Shown: positions 44,610 to 53,115 of the stretch, piece after piece
Layout: the number at the start of each line of letters is the position of its first letter
Position numbering within the stretch: the stretch's first letter is position 1
Assembly (NCBI RefSeq): GCF_900168325.1
Contig: NZ_FVZE01000009.1
Coordinates: 32,620-96,619, forward strand
Length of the DNA stretch: 64,000 bases
DNA from: Novosphingobium mathurense
Lineage (GTDB): Bacteria > Pseudomonadota > Alphaproteobacteria > Sphingomonadales > Sphingomonadaceae
Direction: 5' to 3'
Translations under genes and position numbers: made by a program
Notes under the pieces: generated by a model
What the model saw: only the letters and a program-made list of their open reading frames with translations
Databases searched by the model: none
Told to the model about the DNA's origin: nothing

Positions 44610-45995
44610 TCAGGCCGCGGTGCCGAGATAAGGGCGGTAGCCTTCACGGATTTTTGAGGGTACCGGGCTCGATGCGACCGTGGCACGTACCTGCGTCTGG
44701 CGGTGACGCTCGACCACCGGTCGGTTTGAACCACCGTTGGGTTCACCCCATGTCACTTCGACAGTACCACCTTCGACAACGCTGTCATCGACCAACGCGA
44801 GCGAGATCCAGCGACGCTGGTTGGAGCTGTAGACCACGTAAGTCGAGAAGCCTACCTTTGCGCCATTGACCATGACCTGGTCGAACGGGAACGTGGCATA
44901 GTAGGCAGCCGGCGCTTCCATGAACTTGCAGCGCTCGTCGCCTTCGTTGAACTGAGAGCGGAAGATATCGACGACATCGTCGTTGTCCCACATGAGCGTG
45001 ACTTTACGCAGGTGGGGCTCGTCCTTCCTGGCGAGAAGCGCATCGCGGCCGATGAAGTCATGATTGAAGTCTATGAACTTGTACCCGGCGTCCCAGGGCG
45101 TGATGTAGTAGTCCTCGATACAGTCAGAGACCATGCTGCCGCCCAGCGACGCATTCGCCTCAAAGCCGCGAGCGGGCAGCCACTGGCGATAGTCGGCAAG
45201 CTTGGGGTCGGAATAGACCGCAGGCAGAACTGAAGCGAACCAGCCGCTCTCCGTGCTAGCAGTCGAGTAGGCGCGCGCGCCGCCCTGCAGCAAACCAAGG
45301 TCGCGCCCGGCTTCGAGGATCGCGGCGCGCACTTCCTCGGCCTCGTCGGCCGGGCCGATCAGCTCGAGGCCCGGCGCACCTGCCATGCCATGTTTTAGCG
45401 CACGCACGTTGCGGCCCTTGATCCTTATCTGGCCCATAGAGAAAAACTTGATGTCTTCAATCGGTCCGCCGTTGAGCCTTTCGAGGATCTCCCAGGCATT
45501 GGGGCCCTGGACCTCGAAGCGGAATGAGCGGCGGGTAGGATACGCCGTATTGGTGGTGCGCTCGTCGCGCTCGACGACGACGTCGTAGCCTCCAGCCACC
45601 GCGTTGTACTGCACCCAGTTGGGTACGTGCGGGCGCCCCACTACGTTGACTCGAAAATCGTCGAGACCGAACAACACCGCATCACCGATCACATGGCCTT
45701 CATGGCTGCAGCAGACCATTTGTTTGGCTTTGTTGCGACCAAAGCCCTTGTAGTTGTTGATCGACAGGTCGGCCAGCAGGCGCAAGGTATCGGGGCCTTC
45801 GACATAAAGGTCAGTCATGTGGTGCGACTGGTCGAGTAGCACTGCCGTGTTTGCCCAAGCCTCCACCTCGTCGCGCCAATTCGAGAATTCGGGCGCCACG
45901 GGAAATACGTACTGCCCGATCTGCGAATTGCGCAGCATGTTCAGTGCACCGCCCGAAGCGTCGATCTTATCCTGAAGGTTTGCCATTTTTGTCAT
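44610..45995 (-). CDS. ligM: THF-dependent aromatic O-demethylase (LigM-like)
   Basis: A 461-residue GcvT-fold protein closely following LigM of Sphingobium SYK-6: LRNSQIGQYVFPVAPEFSNW, LDQSHHMTDLYVEG, RALKHGMAGAPGLEL and RAYSTASTESGW, which holds a tyrosine (Y243) matching the catalytic tyrosine described for LigM. LigM moves the methyl of vanillate or 3-O-methylgallate onto THF, giving protocatechuate or gallate and methyl-THF. The next genes metF, folD and purU process that carbon, and desB cleaves gallate. A DesA-like (syringate) preference cannot be excluded. Confidence 0.88.
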   Translation of the reverse strand: MTKMANLQDKIDASGGALNMLRNSQIGQYVFPVAPEFSNWRDEVEAWANTAVLLDQSHHMTDLYVEGPDTLRLLADLSINNYKGFGRNKAKQMVCCSHEGHVIGDAVLFGLDDFRVNVVGRPHVPNWVQYNAVAGGYDVVVERDERTTNTAYPTRRSFRFEVQGPNAWEILERLNGGPIEDIKFFSMGQIRIKGRNVRALKHGMAGAPGLELIGPADEAEEVRAAILEAGRDLGLLQGGARAYSTASTESGWFASVLPAVYSDPKLADYRQWLPARGFEANASLGGSMVSDCIEDYYITPWDAGYKFIDFNHDFIGRDALLARKDEPHLRKVTLMWDNDDVVDIFRSQFNEGDERCKFMEAPAAYYATFPFDQVMVNGAKVGFSTYVVYSSNQRRWISLALVDDSVVEGGTVEVTWGEPNGGSNRPVVERHRQTQVRATVASSPVPSKIREGYRPYLGTAA

Positions 45996-46036
45996 GTCTC
46001 CGAAAATTGGGATAGATTGTTCTTGAAGGGAATGGC

Positions 46037-46957
46037 TCAGCGTGCGGCGTAGGCGGTTATCCAGTCCACTGTCTTGGCCACGCCACCAAAAGGATAGAAA
46101 TGGAGCCGCACTGCACCGTGTTCGGGGCCAAGATCCCTACCAAGCGCGTCGAGAAACTTTTCCGGCCCTGCCGGACCGATCAATCGGCCCAGCGAAATAC
46201 CGTACTTGGCGAGAACCGAGGCCGATGCACCCACGCCGCACATGGCCGCGAAGCGTGCCAGCGTTTTAATGCCGGCTGGACCGGGAACACCGATGCGCAC
46301 CGGATGGTCAAGTCCGCGCACTCGCAATGCTTTTAGCCAGCGCAGGATTACCTCAGCATCAAAGGCGAACTGGGTGACGATGAGCGGCGCCATGCCTCGC
46401 GCCTCGATTGCTGCGCACTTGGTTTCCAGTGCCTGCCAGCACTCTTCCTCGCTCATCACGGGATGCCCCTCGGGATGGCCGCCGATGCCGATAACTTTGA
46501 TTCCCGCCGATTCGAATGCGCCAGTCTCGATCATCGTCATGGAATCGGTGAAAGGGCCTTCAGGGGTCGATGGGTCGCCTGCGACCACAAAACAGCGCTC
46601 CACGCCTGCCACTTTCACGGCATCACCCAGGAAGCGTACGAACTCGTCGTGCGATCCGATCCGGCGGGCAGAAAAATGCGGCATGGGCTCGAACCCGAGA
46701 TCTCGTACCGCCTTGGCGGCCGCGACACGGGCCTCATGGCTTTCGTTGGGCAAGTAAGGCACCGCGATCGGCGCGCCCGCCCAGATTGTGGACGCGGCAT
46801 TGGTCAGCGCCTCGATGTCTTTAGCGGTCACCTCAAGCGAATAGCCTTCGATCAGGGTATCGTGCGGATGCAGCCAAGCAGGGTGGACGATCGGCCGATC
46901 CCGCTGTGCGTCGGCTCCCTTCGCTTCAGTTTCGTCAGTCATGGCCTCACCGTTCAC
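46037..46957 (-). CDS. metF: Methylenetetrahydrofolate reductase (MetF)
   Basis: A 306-residue FAD-dependent TIM barrel: residues 35-50 read LEVTAKDIEALTNA, then VPYLPNES, RCFVVAGDPSTPEGPF and IKVIGIGGHPEGHP, typical of MetF-like proteins in LigM clusters. It would oxidise methyl-THF from LigM to methylene-THF, the reverse of the methionine-pathway direction. GTG 46957 overlaps the desB stop (GTGA); an ATG at 46942 is the alternative start. More divergent than ordinary MetF, as in SYK-6. Confidence 0.88.
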   Translation of the reverse strand: MNGEAMTDETEAKGADAQRDRPIVHPAWLHPHDTLIEGYSLEVTAKDIEALTNAASTIWAGAPIAVPYLPNESHEARVAAAKAVRDLGFEPMPHFSARRIGSHDEFVRFLGDAVKVAGVERCFVVAGDPSTPEGPFTDSMTMIETGAFESAGIKVIGIGGHPEGHPVMSEEECWQALETKCAAIEARGMAPLIVTQFAFDAEVILRWLKALRVRGLDHPVRIGVPGPAGIKTLARFAAMCGVGASASVLAKYGISLGRLIGPAGPEKFLDALGRDLGPEHGAVRLHFYPFGGVAKTVDWITAYAAR

Positions 46958-48213
46958 TTCGCGTCGCCAGAAACGGAATAGGTGATCGCCGCCTTGCGCG
47001 AAGCGAGGTATTGCGCGAGCGTCTCACCGCGGAAATGCGCGTAGACCTCCGGATTGGACACGCCAACGACCGCGGCCATCTTCTCGAGAACGAAGAAACT
47101 GATCCCGCGCTTTACCATGTCGAGCCAACGGCGCTCGCGAATTAGCGACTTTTCTTCCTCGCTAAGGCCGAAATCCGTCGCCAGCCCTTCGAAATCCTCA
47201 ATGAAGCGAATGCGATGCGCCGGTTCGATCAGGCAATGTAGGAAGTCGTTCACCCGATAATTTGCAAGACTGGCTTCCAGCGTGAAGGGATAGGTGCCGG
47301 GCAGCGCCTCAGCACCTGCAAGCTGATAAGCGACATGTTCCGTGTGCGCGGCGTTCTCCTCGGCCGAAGCCGGGGATCCAGTATCCTCGAAGACGAGTGT
47401 CGCGATGTTCGTGGCAGATGGCGCGTAGGTTGCCTTGTGCATTAGACGTACCTTGTCTGACAGCGCGCCGCGCATGATCAGCCACATGATGACTTCTGCG
47501 CCCTCGAACCCGCCGCGCTGGGCCAATTCGGCGATGGTCATGGCGGCGAGCGTCTCCGGCTCGCGTTCAAGCAGGACGAGGAATTCTTCGTCCCAGGCCT
47601 CATTGATGAAACCGGCCCGTTCGCCGTGCACTTGGTGCGACAGACCACCGGTCGCCATGACCGCAACGCGCAGGTCTTCAGGATAGCTCTTAATCGCACG
47701 ACGCAACGCCTTGCCCAGCTTGTAACACCGTGCCCCGCTCGGTATCGGCATCTGCAACACGCCGACTTGGAGCGGAACGATCGCGCCCTCCCAACTGCCT
47801 TCGGGACCCGAAAGCATGCCAAGTGGAGAAAGGCAGCCATGATCGAGCGGTTTGCCCTGGAAGAAGGACATGTCGAACTCGTCGGCAACGAGCGAAGCGC
47901 CGATGTGTCGCGCGAATGCCGCGTGCCCGCGGGCGGGCGGCACACGGCGAGGCCCGCCGCCTTCGTCTGCTGGCGAGTATGTCTCGTCGATGCCGAGGCA
48001 AAAAGCCGAGTAATGGTCGAAGAAGAAAGAAGTGACGTGATCGTTGTAAATCATGAAGATTACGTCGATCGCCTGTTCGCGCACCCAGCTGCGAATGGCA
48101 TCAAAACCAGCAAAGATCGGTGCCCAGGCCGGGTCATTCTGCTTGCCGGTATCCTTGGCAAATCCGATGGTGGGGGAATGGGAAGCGCCGAGGCCGCCAA
48201 CGAGCGTAGCCAT
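46954..48213 (-). CDS. desB: Gallate dioxygenase (DesB-like, fused LigB-LigA)
   Basis: A 419-residue type II extradiol dioxygenase: residues 1-280 are the LigB-like catalytic domain with Fe(II) ligands H12 (GASHSP), H59 (YNDHV) and E239 (GAEVIMW) and the acid-base H193 (GGLSHQ); residues 300-400 are a fused LigA-like domain (ANYRVNDFLHCLIEPAHR). The fusion and length equal DesB. It opens gallate between C4 and C5 to 4-oxalomesaconate. First gene of the unit desB-metF-ligM-purU-folD, divergent from lysR at 48322. Confidence 0.9.
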   Translation of the reverse strand: MATLVGGLGASHSPTIGFAKDTGKQNDPAWAPIFAGFDAIRSWVREQAIDVIFMIYNDHVTSFFFDHYSAFCLGIDETYSPADEGGGPRRVPPARGHAAFARHIGASLVADEFDMSFFQGKPLDHGCLSPLGMLSGPEGSWEGAIVPLQVGVLQMPIPSGARCYKLGKALRRAIKSYPEDLRVAVMATGGLSHQVHGERAGFINEAWDEEFLVLLEREPETLAAMTIAELAQRGGFEGAEVIMWLIMRGALSDKVRLMHKATYAPSATNIATLVFEDTGSPASAEENAAHTEHVAYQLAGAEALPGTYPFTLEASLANYRVNDFLHCLIEPAHRIRFIEDFEGLATDFGLSEEEKSLIRERRWLDMVKRGISFFVLEKMAAVVGVSNPEVYAHFRGETLAQYLASRKAAITYSVSGDAK

Positions 48214-48321
48214 GATCTCTCTCCGGGTCAGTGTTCTCGATAGGAGCTTTTAGCGGTATCATTTTTCTGAACAATTGACCTTTCGTGGACGTATCGTACA
48301 CAAAAAGAAACGATAGGAGCA
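48214..48321. promoter_or_regulatory. Divergent promoter region desB/lysR with inverted and direct repeats
   Basis: TATCGT (48292-48297) and ACGATA (48310-48315) form an inverted repeat with 12-base spacing, and CGATAGGAGC occurs twice, at 48237-48246 and 48311-48320, the second holding the lysR ribosome-binding site. These are candidates for the LysR operator controlling both genes. Confidence 0.45.
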
Positions 48322-49233
48322 ATGCTGATGCGTTGGCGAATTGACGATCTTTTCGCGCTATGCGCAGTGGTGGAAACGGGCGGTGTGACTGCAGCCGCAC
48401 TCAAACTCGATTGTCCCAAATCGACTGTCAGCAAGGCGTTGTCGCGGCTCGAGGCAGACTTAGGGCTGCGTCTGATTGAACGCACTTCAAGACGGCTTCG
48501 CGTTACACCAGAAGGCGAGGCCTTCTTTGCCCGCGCCAGCGCTATCCTCGAGCTGGCAGAAGAAGCCGATGCAATGATGCTCGGGATGCGCAGCGCACCT
48601 GCGGGCCGGGTTTCACTGGCACTGCCTACCGCCTTCAGCCGCGAGATCTTCGCACCTAGATTGGCCGAGTTTGCCGAGGCCTATCCTGAAATTGAACTCG
48701 ATCTAATCGTTTCGCCGGGCGCAAGTGGTGTGCGCGAAGATTGCGACCTCGCGGTCGTGGTTGGGCCGCAACCCGATTCCGCCTTGATGCAGAAAGTCCT
48801 GCTCGGCGGCCGACTGCTATGGGTGGCAAGCCCCGAATACGCGTTAAGACACAGGCTAGACTCAACGCCTCCCGACGATTTCTCAGAAGTGCGGATTTAC
48901 GAGACCCGCTTCGTCGGATCCTCGCTGGCGCTCGACGTTTCCGGCAAGCCGCGCCATCTGCATTTGTCCGCTCGCGGGATGAGCGTTAACGATCCGCTGA
49001 CGGTGCGCGAAGCAGTGCGGGGCGGGCTCGGTGTCTCCTTCCTGCCTGAGCGCTATTGCGAGACTGCACTTGCTGCCGGCGATCTGGTCGAGGTCTGGCA
49101 GGAAGTGCGATTTTCCGAGGGCGCTGCACGTGTGGCGGTGGTATTTCCCGGAACCCGGCTGCTTTCGCCTCGTTTCCGTGCGGTTATCACGTTCTTGGAG
49201 GAGATCTGCCGAAGGCCGGGCGCCACACCCTGA
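48322..49233 (+). CDS. LysR-family regulator, divergent from desB
   Basis: A 303-residue LTTR: HTH around GGVTAAALKLDCPKSTVSKALSRLE, then a typical CrgA-like effector domain starting APAGRVSLALPTAF. It is divergent from the gallate/demethylation operon with a 108-base shared region, so it most likely regulates desB-folD in response to gallate, 3-O-methylgallate or vanillate. ATG 48322 is preceded by AGGAGC. Not closely similar to the LysR at 4867. Confidence 0.9.
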   Translation: MLMRWRIDDLFALCAVVETGGVTAAALKLDCPKSTVSKALSRLEADLGLRLIERTSRRLRVTPEGEAFFARASAILELAEEADAMMLGMRSAPAGRVSLALPTAFSREIFAPRLAEFAEAYPEIELDLIVSPGASGVREDCDLAVVVGPQPDSALMQKVLLGGRLLWVASPEYALRHRLDSTPPDDFSEVRIYETRFVGSSLALDVSGKPRHLHLSARGMSVNDPLTVREAVRGGLGVSFLPERYCETALAAGDLVEVWQEVRFSEGAARVAVVFPGTRLLSPRFRAVITFLEEICRRPGATP

Positions 49234-49532
49234 ATTCAGTCGACTTCGGGGCCTCACCAACTGAAGGTCAGAGGCGCTTGCCGGAACGCGAAACGGTCGA
49301 GGTGTCTCTCGATGACGCCTCGCATAGTCTCATCCTGGATAGCATCCGCCGTGACGAGCCGAATGGCAATCCCTGTATCCGTTGCGCCCATCTGCGCGTA
49401 GGGACCATCAGGGAACGGAAATGTTGCGCACCCGTTCTCCCAGCTAGCGGGCATACGATGACTCCAGTGACTGACCAGTTGCTGAAGCTAAGATTGAGCA
49501 ACCTGTTGTCTGGAAATTTGCGTTTGGGATGA

Positions 49533-50714
49533 TCATGCATCCTGGCATTCCCACTTGATGTAGGCCTTTGTGTCGGAGGCCCATTGTTCGTCGATCTCGA
49601 CGAGGATGGCGCTGACGAGTCGCAGGAGCGCGTCTTCGCCGGGAAAGACCCTGACCTTTGCCGTGCGCCGCTTCAACTCCTGCTGGACGGCGCGTTCCAT
49701 TGGATTTGATGTACGCAACCGTCGGCGGTAATGCTCAGGCAGGGTGAAGACGACGAGGCCCTCGGGGACGTTCTCCTCGAGCCATGCCGCCAGCTTGGGT
49801 GCAGTGTCGCGATAGCTGGCGACCAGTTCGGCCAGAGCGGTTTCGGCCTTCGGCAGGGTCTCGGCGTTCCAGACGATCCGCAGCTCGCTGCCGATACGCT
49901 TGCGGATCATCGCGTTCGGGGCGTGGTGGATGGCGTTCTGAGAGAGGTGGAATTGGCAGCGCTGCCACGTGGCGCCGCCGAGCACGGCACGGCGAGCGGC
50001 GCGCAGCCCTGCATGGTCATCGGAGACGATGAATTCGACTCCGCGCAGGCCGCGGACGACCAGGCTTTCGAGAAAGCGCCGCCAGTGAACCTCGGCCTCC
50101 GACAGCGCCACCGAGACGCCCAGCACCCGGCGCCGCTCATCCGGGCCGACGCCGATGACCGAGAGCACGGCGGCGTCGCGCACCACCCCGCCATGGCGCA
50201 TTTTCTCATAACGCGCATCGAGGATGAGGTATCGGATCTCGCCAAGTGGCCGGTTGCGCCATGCCTCGAGTTCCTCGTCGAGCAGTTTGGTGGCCCGGCT
50301 GACCTGTGAAGACGACAGGCTTTCGATGCCGAACTCGCGCATCACTGCCTCGGCCTGGCGCGTGGAGACGCCCTTGATGTACATCTCGGCCACCGACAGC
50401 ACGACGGCGCGCACCGATCGTCGAGTGCGCTCCAGCGATTGCGGGTAGAACGGCTCCCCGTCGTGCCCGGCGGTCTTGGGCACCTGCACGGACACGGTCC
50501 CTGCGGATGTGTCAATCCGCTTGGCCTTGTAGCCGTTGGCATAGCCCTCGCGCGCCTGCGTGCGCTCGTAGAGGCCCGCGCCGAGGAAGCGTTCCCGCTC
50601 GATCTGCATCGCCAACTCGAAGGCGCGGCCAAAAACCGTCGCGATGTCGCCCGGCCCATACGCGATCAGATGTTCCAAGACCGCCTCAACCGCTGTATCC
50701 TTCCGTCTGTCCAT
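49533..50714 (-). CDS. IS256-family transposase
   Basis: A 393-residue mutator-type transposase from ATG 50714, after leaving out 33 upstream in-frame codons that lack family similarity. DDE acids are in YLILDARYEKMRHGG, FIVSDDHAGL and the final TSNPMERAVQQELKRR, with the CQFHLSQNA motif between. It appears complete and able to move the element. A 14-bp hairpin lies between its start and the right end. Confidence 0.93.
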   Translation of the reverse strand: MDRRKDTAVEAVLEHLIAYGPGDIATVFGRAFELAMQIERERFLGAGLYERTQAREGYANGYKAKRIDTSAGTVSVQVPKTAGHDGEPFYPQSLERTRRSVRAVVLSVAEMYIKGVSTRQAEAVMREFGIESLSSSQVSRATKLLDEELEAWRNRPLGEIRYLILDARYEKMRHGGVVRDAAVLSVIGVGPDERRRVLGVSVALSEAEVHWRRFLESLVVRGLRGVEFIVSDDHAGLRAARRAVLGGATWQRCQFHLSQNAIHHAPNAMIRKRIGSELRIVWNAETLPKAETALAELVASYRDTAPKLAAWLEENVPEGLVVFTLPEHYRRRLRTSNPMERAVQQELKRRTAKVRVFPGEDALLRLVSAILVEIDEQWASDTKAYIKWECQDA

Positions 50715-50764
50715 TTGCTCGTCTCCATGAGTGTGTTGCAACTCCACGGAATACCAGATTGGAC

Positions 50765-50796
50765 CGCCTGTGCTGGGGCTCGCCCCAGCACAGGCG
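50765..50796. repeat. 14-bp perfect hairpin upstream of the IS256 transposase
   Basis: CGCCTGTGCTGGGG (50765-50778) pairs exactly with CCCCAGCACAGGCG (50783-50796) around a CTCG loop. It lies in the leader between the element end and the transposase start on the minus strand. Such a hairpin would weaken translation of the transposase from outside transcripts. Confidence 0.7.
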
Positions 50797-50900
50797 CATG
50801 ACCTCCGGCTCAATCAAATTTCCAGACCTCAGGTTACAGTACCGAAGCTAACGCGTAGGCTTTACGTATGGCACGATGCCTTCAGACGTAACAGTCATGA

Positions 50901-51950
50901 TCACTCTATTGCGTTCTGGCTGAAAGCAGCGTCGAACCGCGCTTCAGGCGTCTTCCAGAGCAGCGAGCGAACGAAATGCACGGCCTCTGCCGCACCGTGC
51001 TGGCGATCCATCCCGGCATCTTCCCACTCGATCGAGATTGGCCCGGTGTATCCTGCTGCGCGCAGCGCGCGAAAAGAATCCTCCCAGGGCACGTCGCCAT
51101 GTCCGGTCGAGACAAAGTCCCACCCCCGACGTGGATCGCCCCAAGGAAGGTGCGAGCCCATCACCCCTGCGCGTCCGTTTCTGGGCCGTATCCGCGTGTC
51201 CTTGCAATCGACGTGGTAGATGCGGTCGGCAAAGTCGACAATGAAGCCGACGGGATCAATATTCTGCCACATCATGTGGCTCGGGTCCCAGTTGAAGCCA
51301 AAGGCAGGACGGTTCCCCAAGGCCTCAAGTGTGCGCTTGCTTGACCAATAATCGTAAGCGATTTCGCCTGGATGGACTTCGTGGGCAAACCGCACGCCTT
51401 CGCCGTCAAACACGTCGAGCACTGGATTCCAGCGCGTAGCAAAGTCTTGAAAGCCGCCTTCGATTACTGCATCGGGCACAGGCGGGAACATCGCTACATA
51501 GCGCCAGATATTCGAACCGGTGAAGCCCACGACAGTATCGACGCCAAGCTTGCGCGCCACCTTAGCGGTAAGCTTCATTTCCTCGGCAGCGCGTTGGCGC
51601 ACACCCTCGCCCCCGTCGTTCTCAGGGCCGTCACCCCACACGCGCGGACGCACGATCGCCTGATGGCGAAAATCGATCGGATCGTCACATACCGCCTGCC
51701 CCGCAAGATGGTTGGATATAGCAAAAAGCTTGAGGCCGTGGCGATCGAGGATAGCCCGGCGCTCGGCAATGTAGTGGTCGTCCTCGGCCGCGCGCCATAC
51801 GTCGAGATGTTCGCCAGAGCAGGCAATCTCAAGCCCGTCGTAGCCCCAACTTGCAGCTAATCCAGCGACCTCCTCCAGCGTCAAGTCGACCCACTGCCCC
51901 GTGAACAGTGTGACCGGCAGCGCAACCGGGGCAAGCTTGGCGTGCGTCAT
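50901..51950 (-). CDS. Sugar phosphate isomerase/epimerase family protein (2)
   Basis: A 349-residue xylose-isomerase-like TIM barrel: DGLEIACSGEHLD, the metal-site residues in FAHEVHPGE, FNWDPSHMMW, HVDCKDTRI and ISIEWEDAG. The family isomerises, epimerises or dehydrates sugars and inositols. It is the last intact gene of the C-glycoside-type operon, after the Gfo/Idh gene, so it may process the released 3-keto sugar or its anhydro form. It could also be a second deglycosidase alpha subunit. Confidence 0.83.
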   Translation of the reverse strand: MTHAKLAPVALPVTLFTGQWVDLTLEEVAGLAASWGYDGLEIACSGEHLDVWRAAEDDHYIAERRAILDRHGLKLFAISNHLAGQAVCDDPIDFRHQAIVRPRVWGDGPENDGGEGVRQRAAEEMKLTAKVARKLGVDTVVGFTGSNIWRYVAMFPPVPDAVIEGGFQDFATRWNPVLDVFDGEGVRFAHEVHPGEIAYDYWSSKRTLEALGNRPAFGFNWDPSHMMWQNIDPVGFIVDFADRIYHVDCKDTRIRPRNGRAGVMGSHLPWGDPRRGWDFVSTGHGDVPWEDSFRALRAAGYTGPISIEWEDAGMDRQHGAAEAVHFVRSLLWKTPEARFDAAFSQNAIE

Positions 51951-51981
51951 TAAATCTCTCCTTGTACGTTTCTTCAGTGCC

Positions 51982-53115
51982 TCAGGCGACTTCGACCCAG
52001 CGATTCTCGCGCGAAGAGGCGATCACCGCGTCAACGATCTTCGCAGAACGCAGACCATCGGCGAAGACAGGCAGGCCCTCCGGGTTGTCGCCGCGCACGG
52101 CTGCATAAGTATCGGCAACGAAGTTTTCGAAGCATTGGGCGTAGCCTTGCGCATGCCCTGGCGGCAAGCTCGACAGACGGCGGGCATCAGTTGAACCGAC
52201 GCCGGGATCGCGTACGAGCACTTCGGCCGAAGTCTCGCTGCCAAGCCACGCGCTCTCAGGATTCTCTTGGTCAAACACTGCCGAGCGCCTCGCGCCGTCA
52301 AATTCGAACCACAGCCGGTTCTTTCTCCCGGCAGAAACTTGCGAGATCACAGTCGAGCCGAGCACGCCGGACGCAGTGCGGAATAGAACGGTCGCGGCAT
52401 CTTCAGTTTCGACCTTCAGACGCGGACCGCTCGCACGGCCACCGCCGAATGAAGTCTGAGTGGTTGCTGGTCGATCCGGAACAGTAATGGTGGTTGCCGC
52501 CATAACACTGGCAATCCGCTCACCAGTTACGAACTCCATGAGGTCGCACCAATGCGAGCCAATATCCGCAAAGGCCCGCGACGCCCCCCCCGCCGCAGGA
52601 TCGACGCGCCAGCTCGTAGCGTCGGGCGAGAGCAACCAATCCTGCAAATAGCTGCCATGCAGGATCTGCCACGCCCCAAACTCCCCTGCGACGGCACGCG
52701 CTCGGATTTCGCGGACCAGCGGGTGAAACCGATAGACGAACGGGACGGTCGCAATGCGCCCCGCCTCGTGCGCCAGATCGTGCAGACGCTGAGCTTCAAT
52801 TGATCTCACAGCGAGCGGCTTTTCGCAAATCACATGCGAACCTGCTCCAATCGCAGCCTCGACATGCTCTGCGTGAAGGGCATTAGGGCTGCAGACATGG
52901 ACGACATCAGCTGCGAGAGCTGCAAGATCGGCAACTCCCGTGATCGGTTGCGTGTACCAGCGCACCGCGGCTTCGGTGGATCTTGCCGGGTTCGATGCCA
53001 TGACACCCACGACTTCAGCGCCGGCTAGAATAGCGGCACGTCGGTGAATCTCACCGATCATGCCTGCGCCCAATATGGCCACGCGCAGAGGCGAACCGAA
53101 TTTCGTTACGCTCAT
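51982..53115 (-). CDS. Gfo/Idh/MocA family oxidoreductase (2)
   Basis: A 377-residue protein from ATG 53115, which follows GGAGGAG; the frame is open further but without similarity. Rossmann motif VAILGAGMIGEIHRR, then CEKPLAVRS with the family lysine and the histidine of the second domain in FADIGSHWCDLMEF. Relatives reduce or oxidise sugar C3, for example 3-keto-glucose back to glucose. It overlaps the lactonase stop by 4 bases, thus coupled. A sugar-recovery role is likely. Confidence 0.87.
   Translation of the reverse strand: MSVTKFGSPLRVAILGAGMIGEIHRRAAILAGAEVVGVMASNPARSTEAAVRWYTQPITGVADLAALAADVVHVCSPNALHAEHVEAAIGAGSHVICEKPLAVRSIEAQRLHDLAHEAGRIATVPFVYRFHPLVREIRARAVAGEFGAWQILHGSYLQDWLLSPDATSWRVDPAAGGASRAFADIGSHWCDLMEFVTGERIASVMAATTITVPDRPATTQTSFGGGRASGPRLKVETEDAATVLFRTASGVLGSTVISQVSAGRKNRLWFEFDGARRSAVFDQENPESAWLGSETSAEVLVRDPGVGSTDARRLSSLPPGHAQGYAQCFENFVADTYAAVRGDNPEGLPVFADGLRSAKIVDAVIASSRENRWVEVA

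Larger units (their letters stand above)
49492..50843 (-). mobile_element. IS256-family element with 8-bp target duplication
   Basis: A 1352-bp element. The 29-base ends (49492-49520 and 50815-50843 read inward) agree at 22 positions, including AACCTG and GTCTGGAAATTTG. Both outer sides carry GAAGCTAA (49484-49491 and 50844-50851), the 8-bp target repeat typical of IS256. The insertion splits a DUF2218 gene. Intact transposase and sharp repeats suggest recent movement. Confidence 0.92.
49254..50898 (-). pseudogene. DUF2218 gene split by IS256, with in-frame amber codon
   Basis: The 5' part runs from ATG 50898 to 50852, the 3' part from 49491 to 49254; removing the element and one 8-bp repeat joins them in one frame of 94 codons: MTVTSEGIVPYVKPTR, then TAG, then LQQLVSHWSHRM, ending ERHLDRFAFRQAPLTFSW. 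These are hallmark DUF2218 pieces of correct family length. The TAG stands where relatives usually have tyrosine. Before insertion it was the last gene of the C-glycoside operon, 2 bases after the gene at 50901. Confidence 0.85.
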
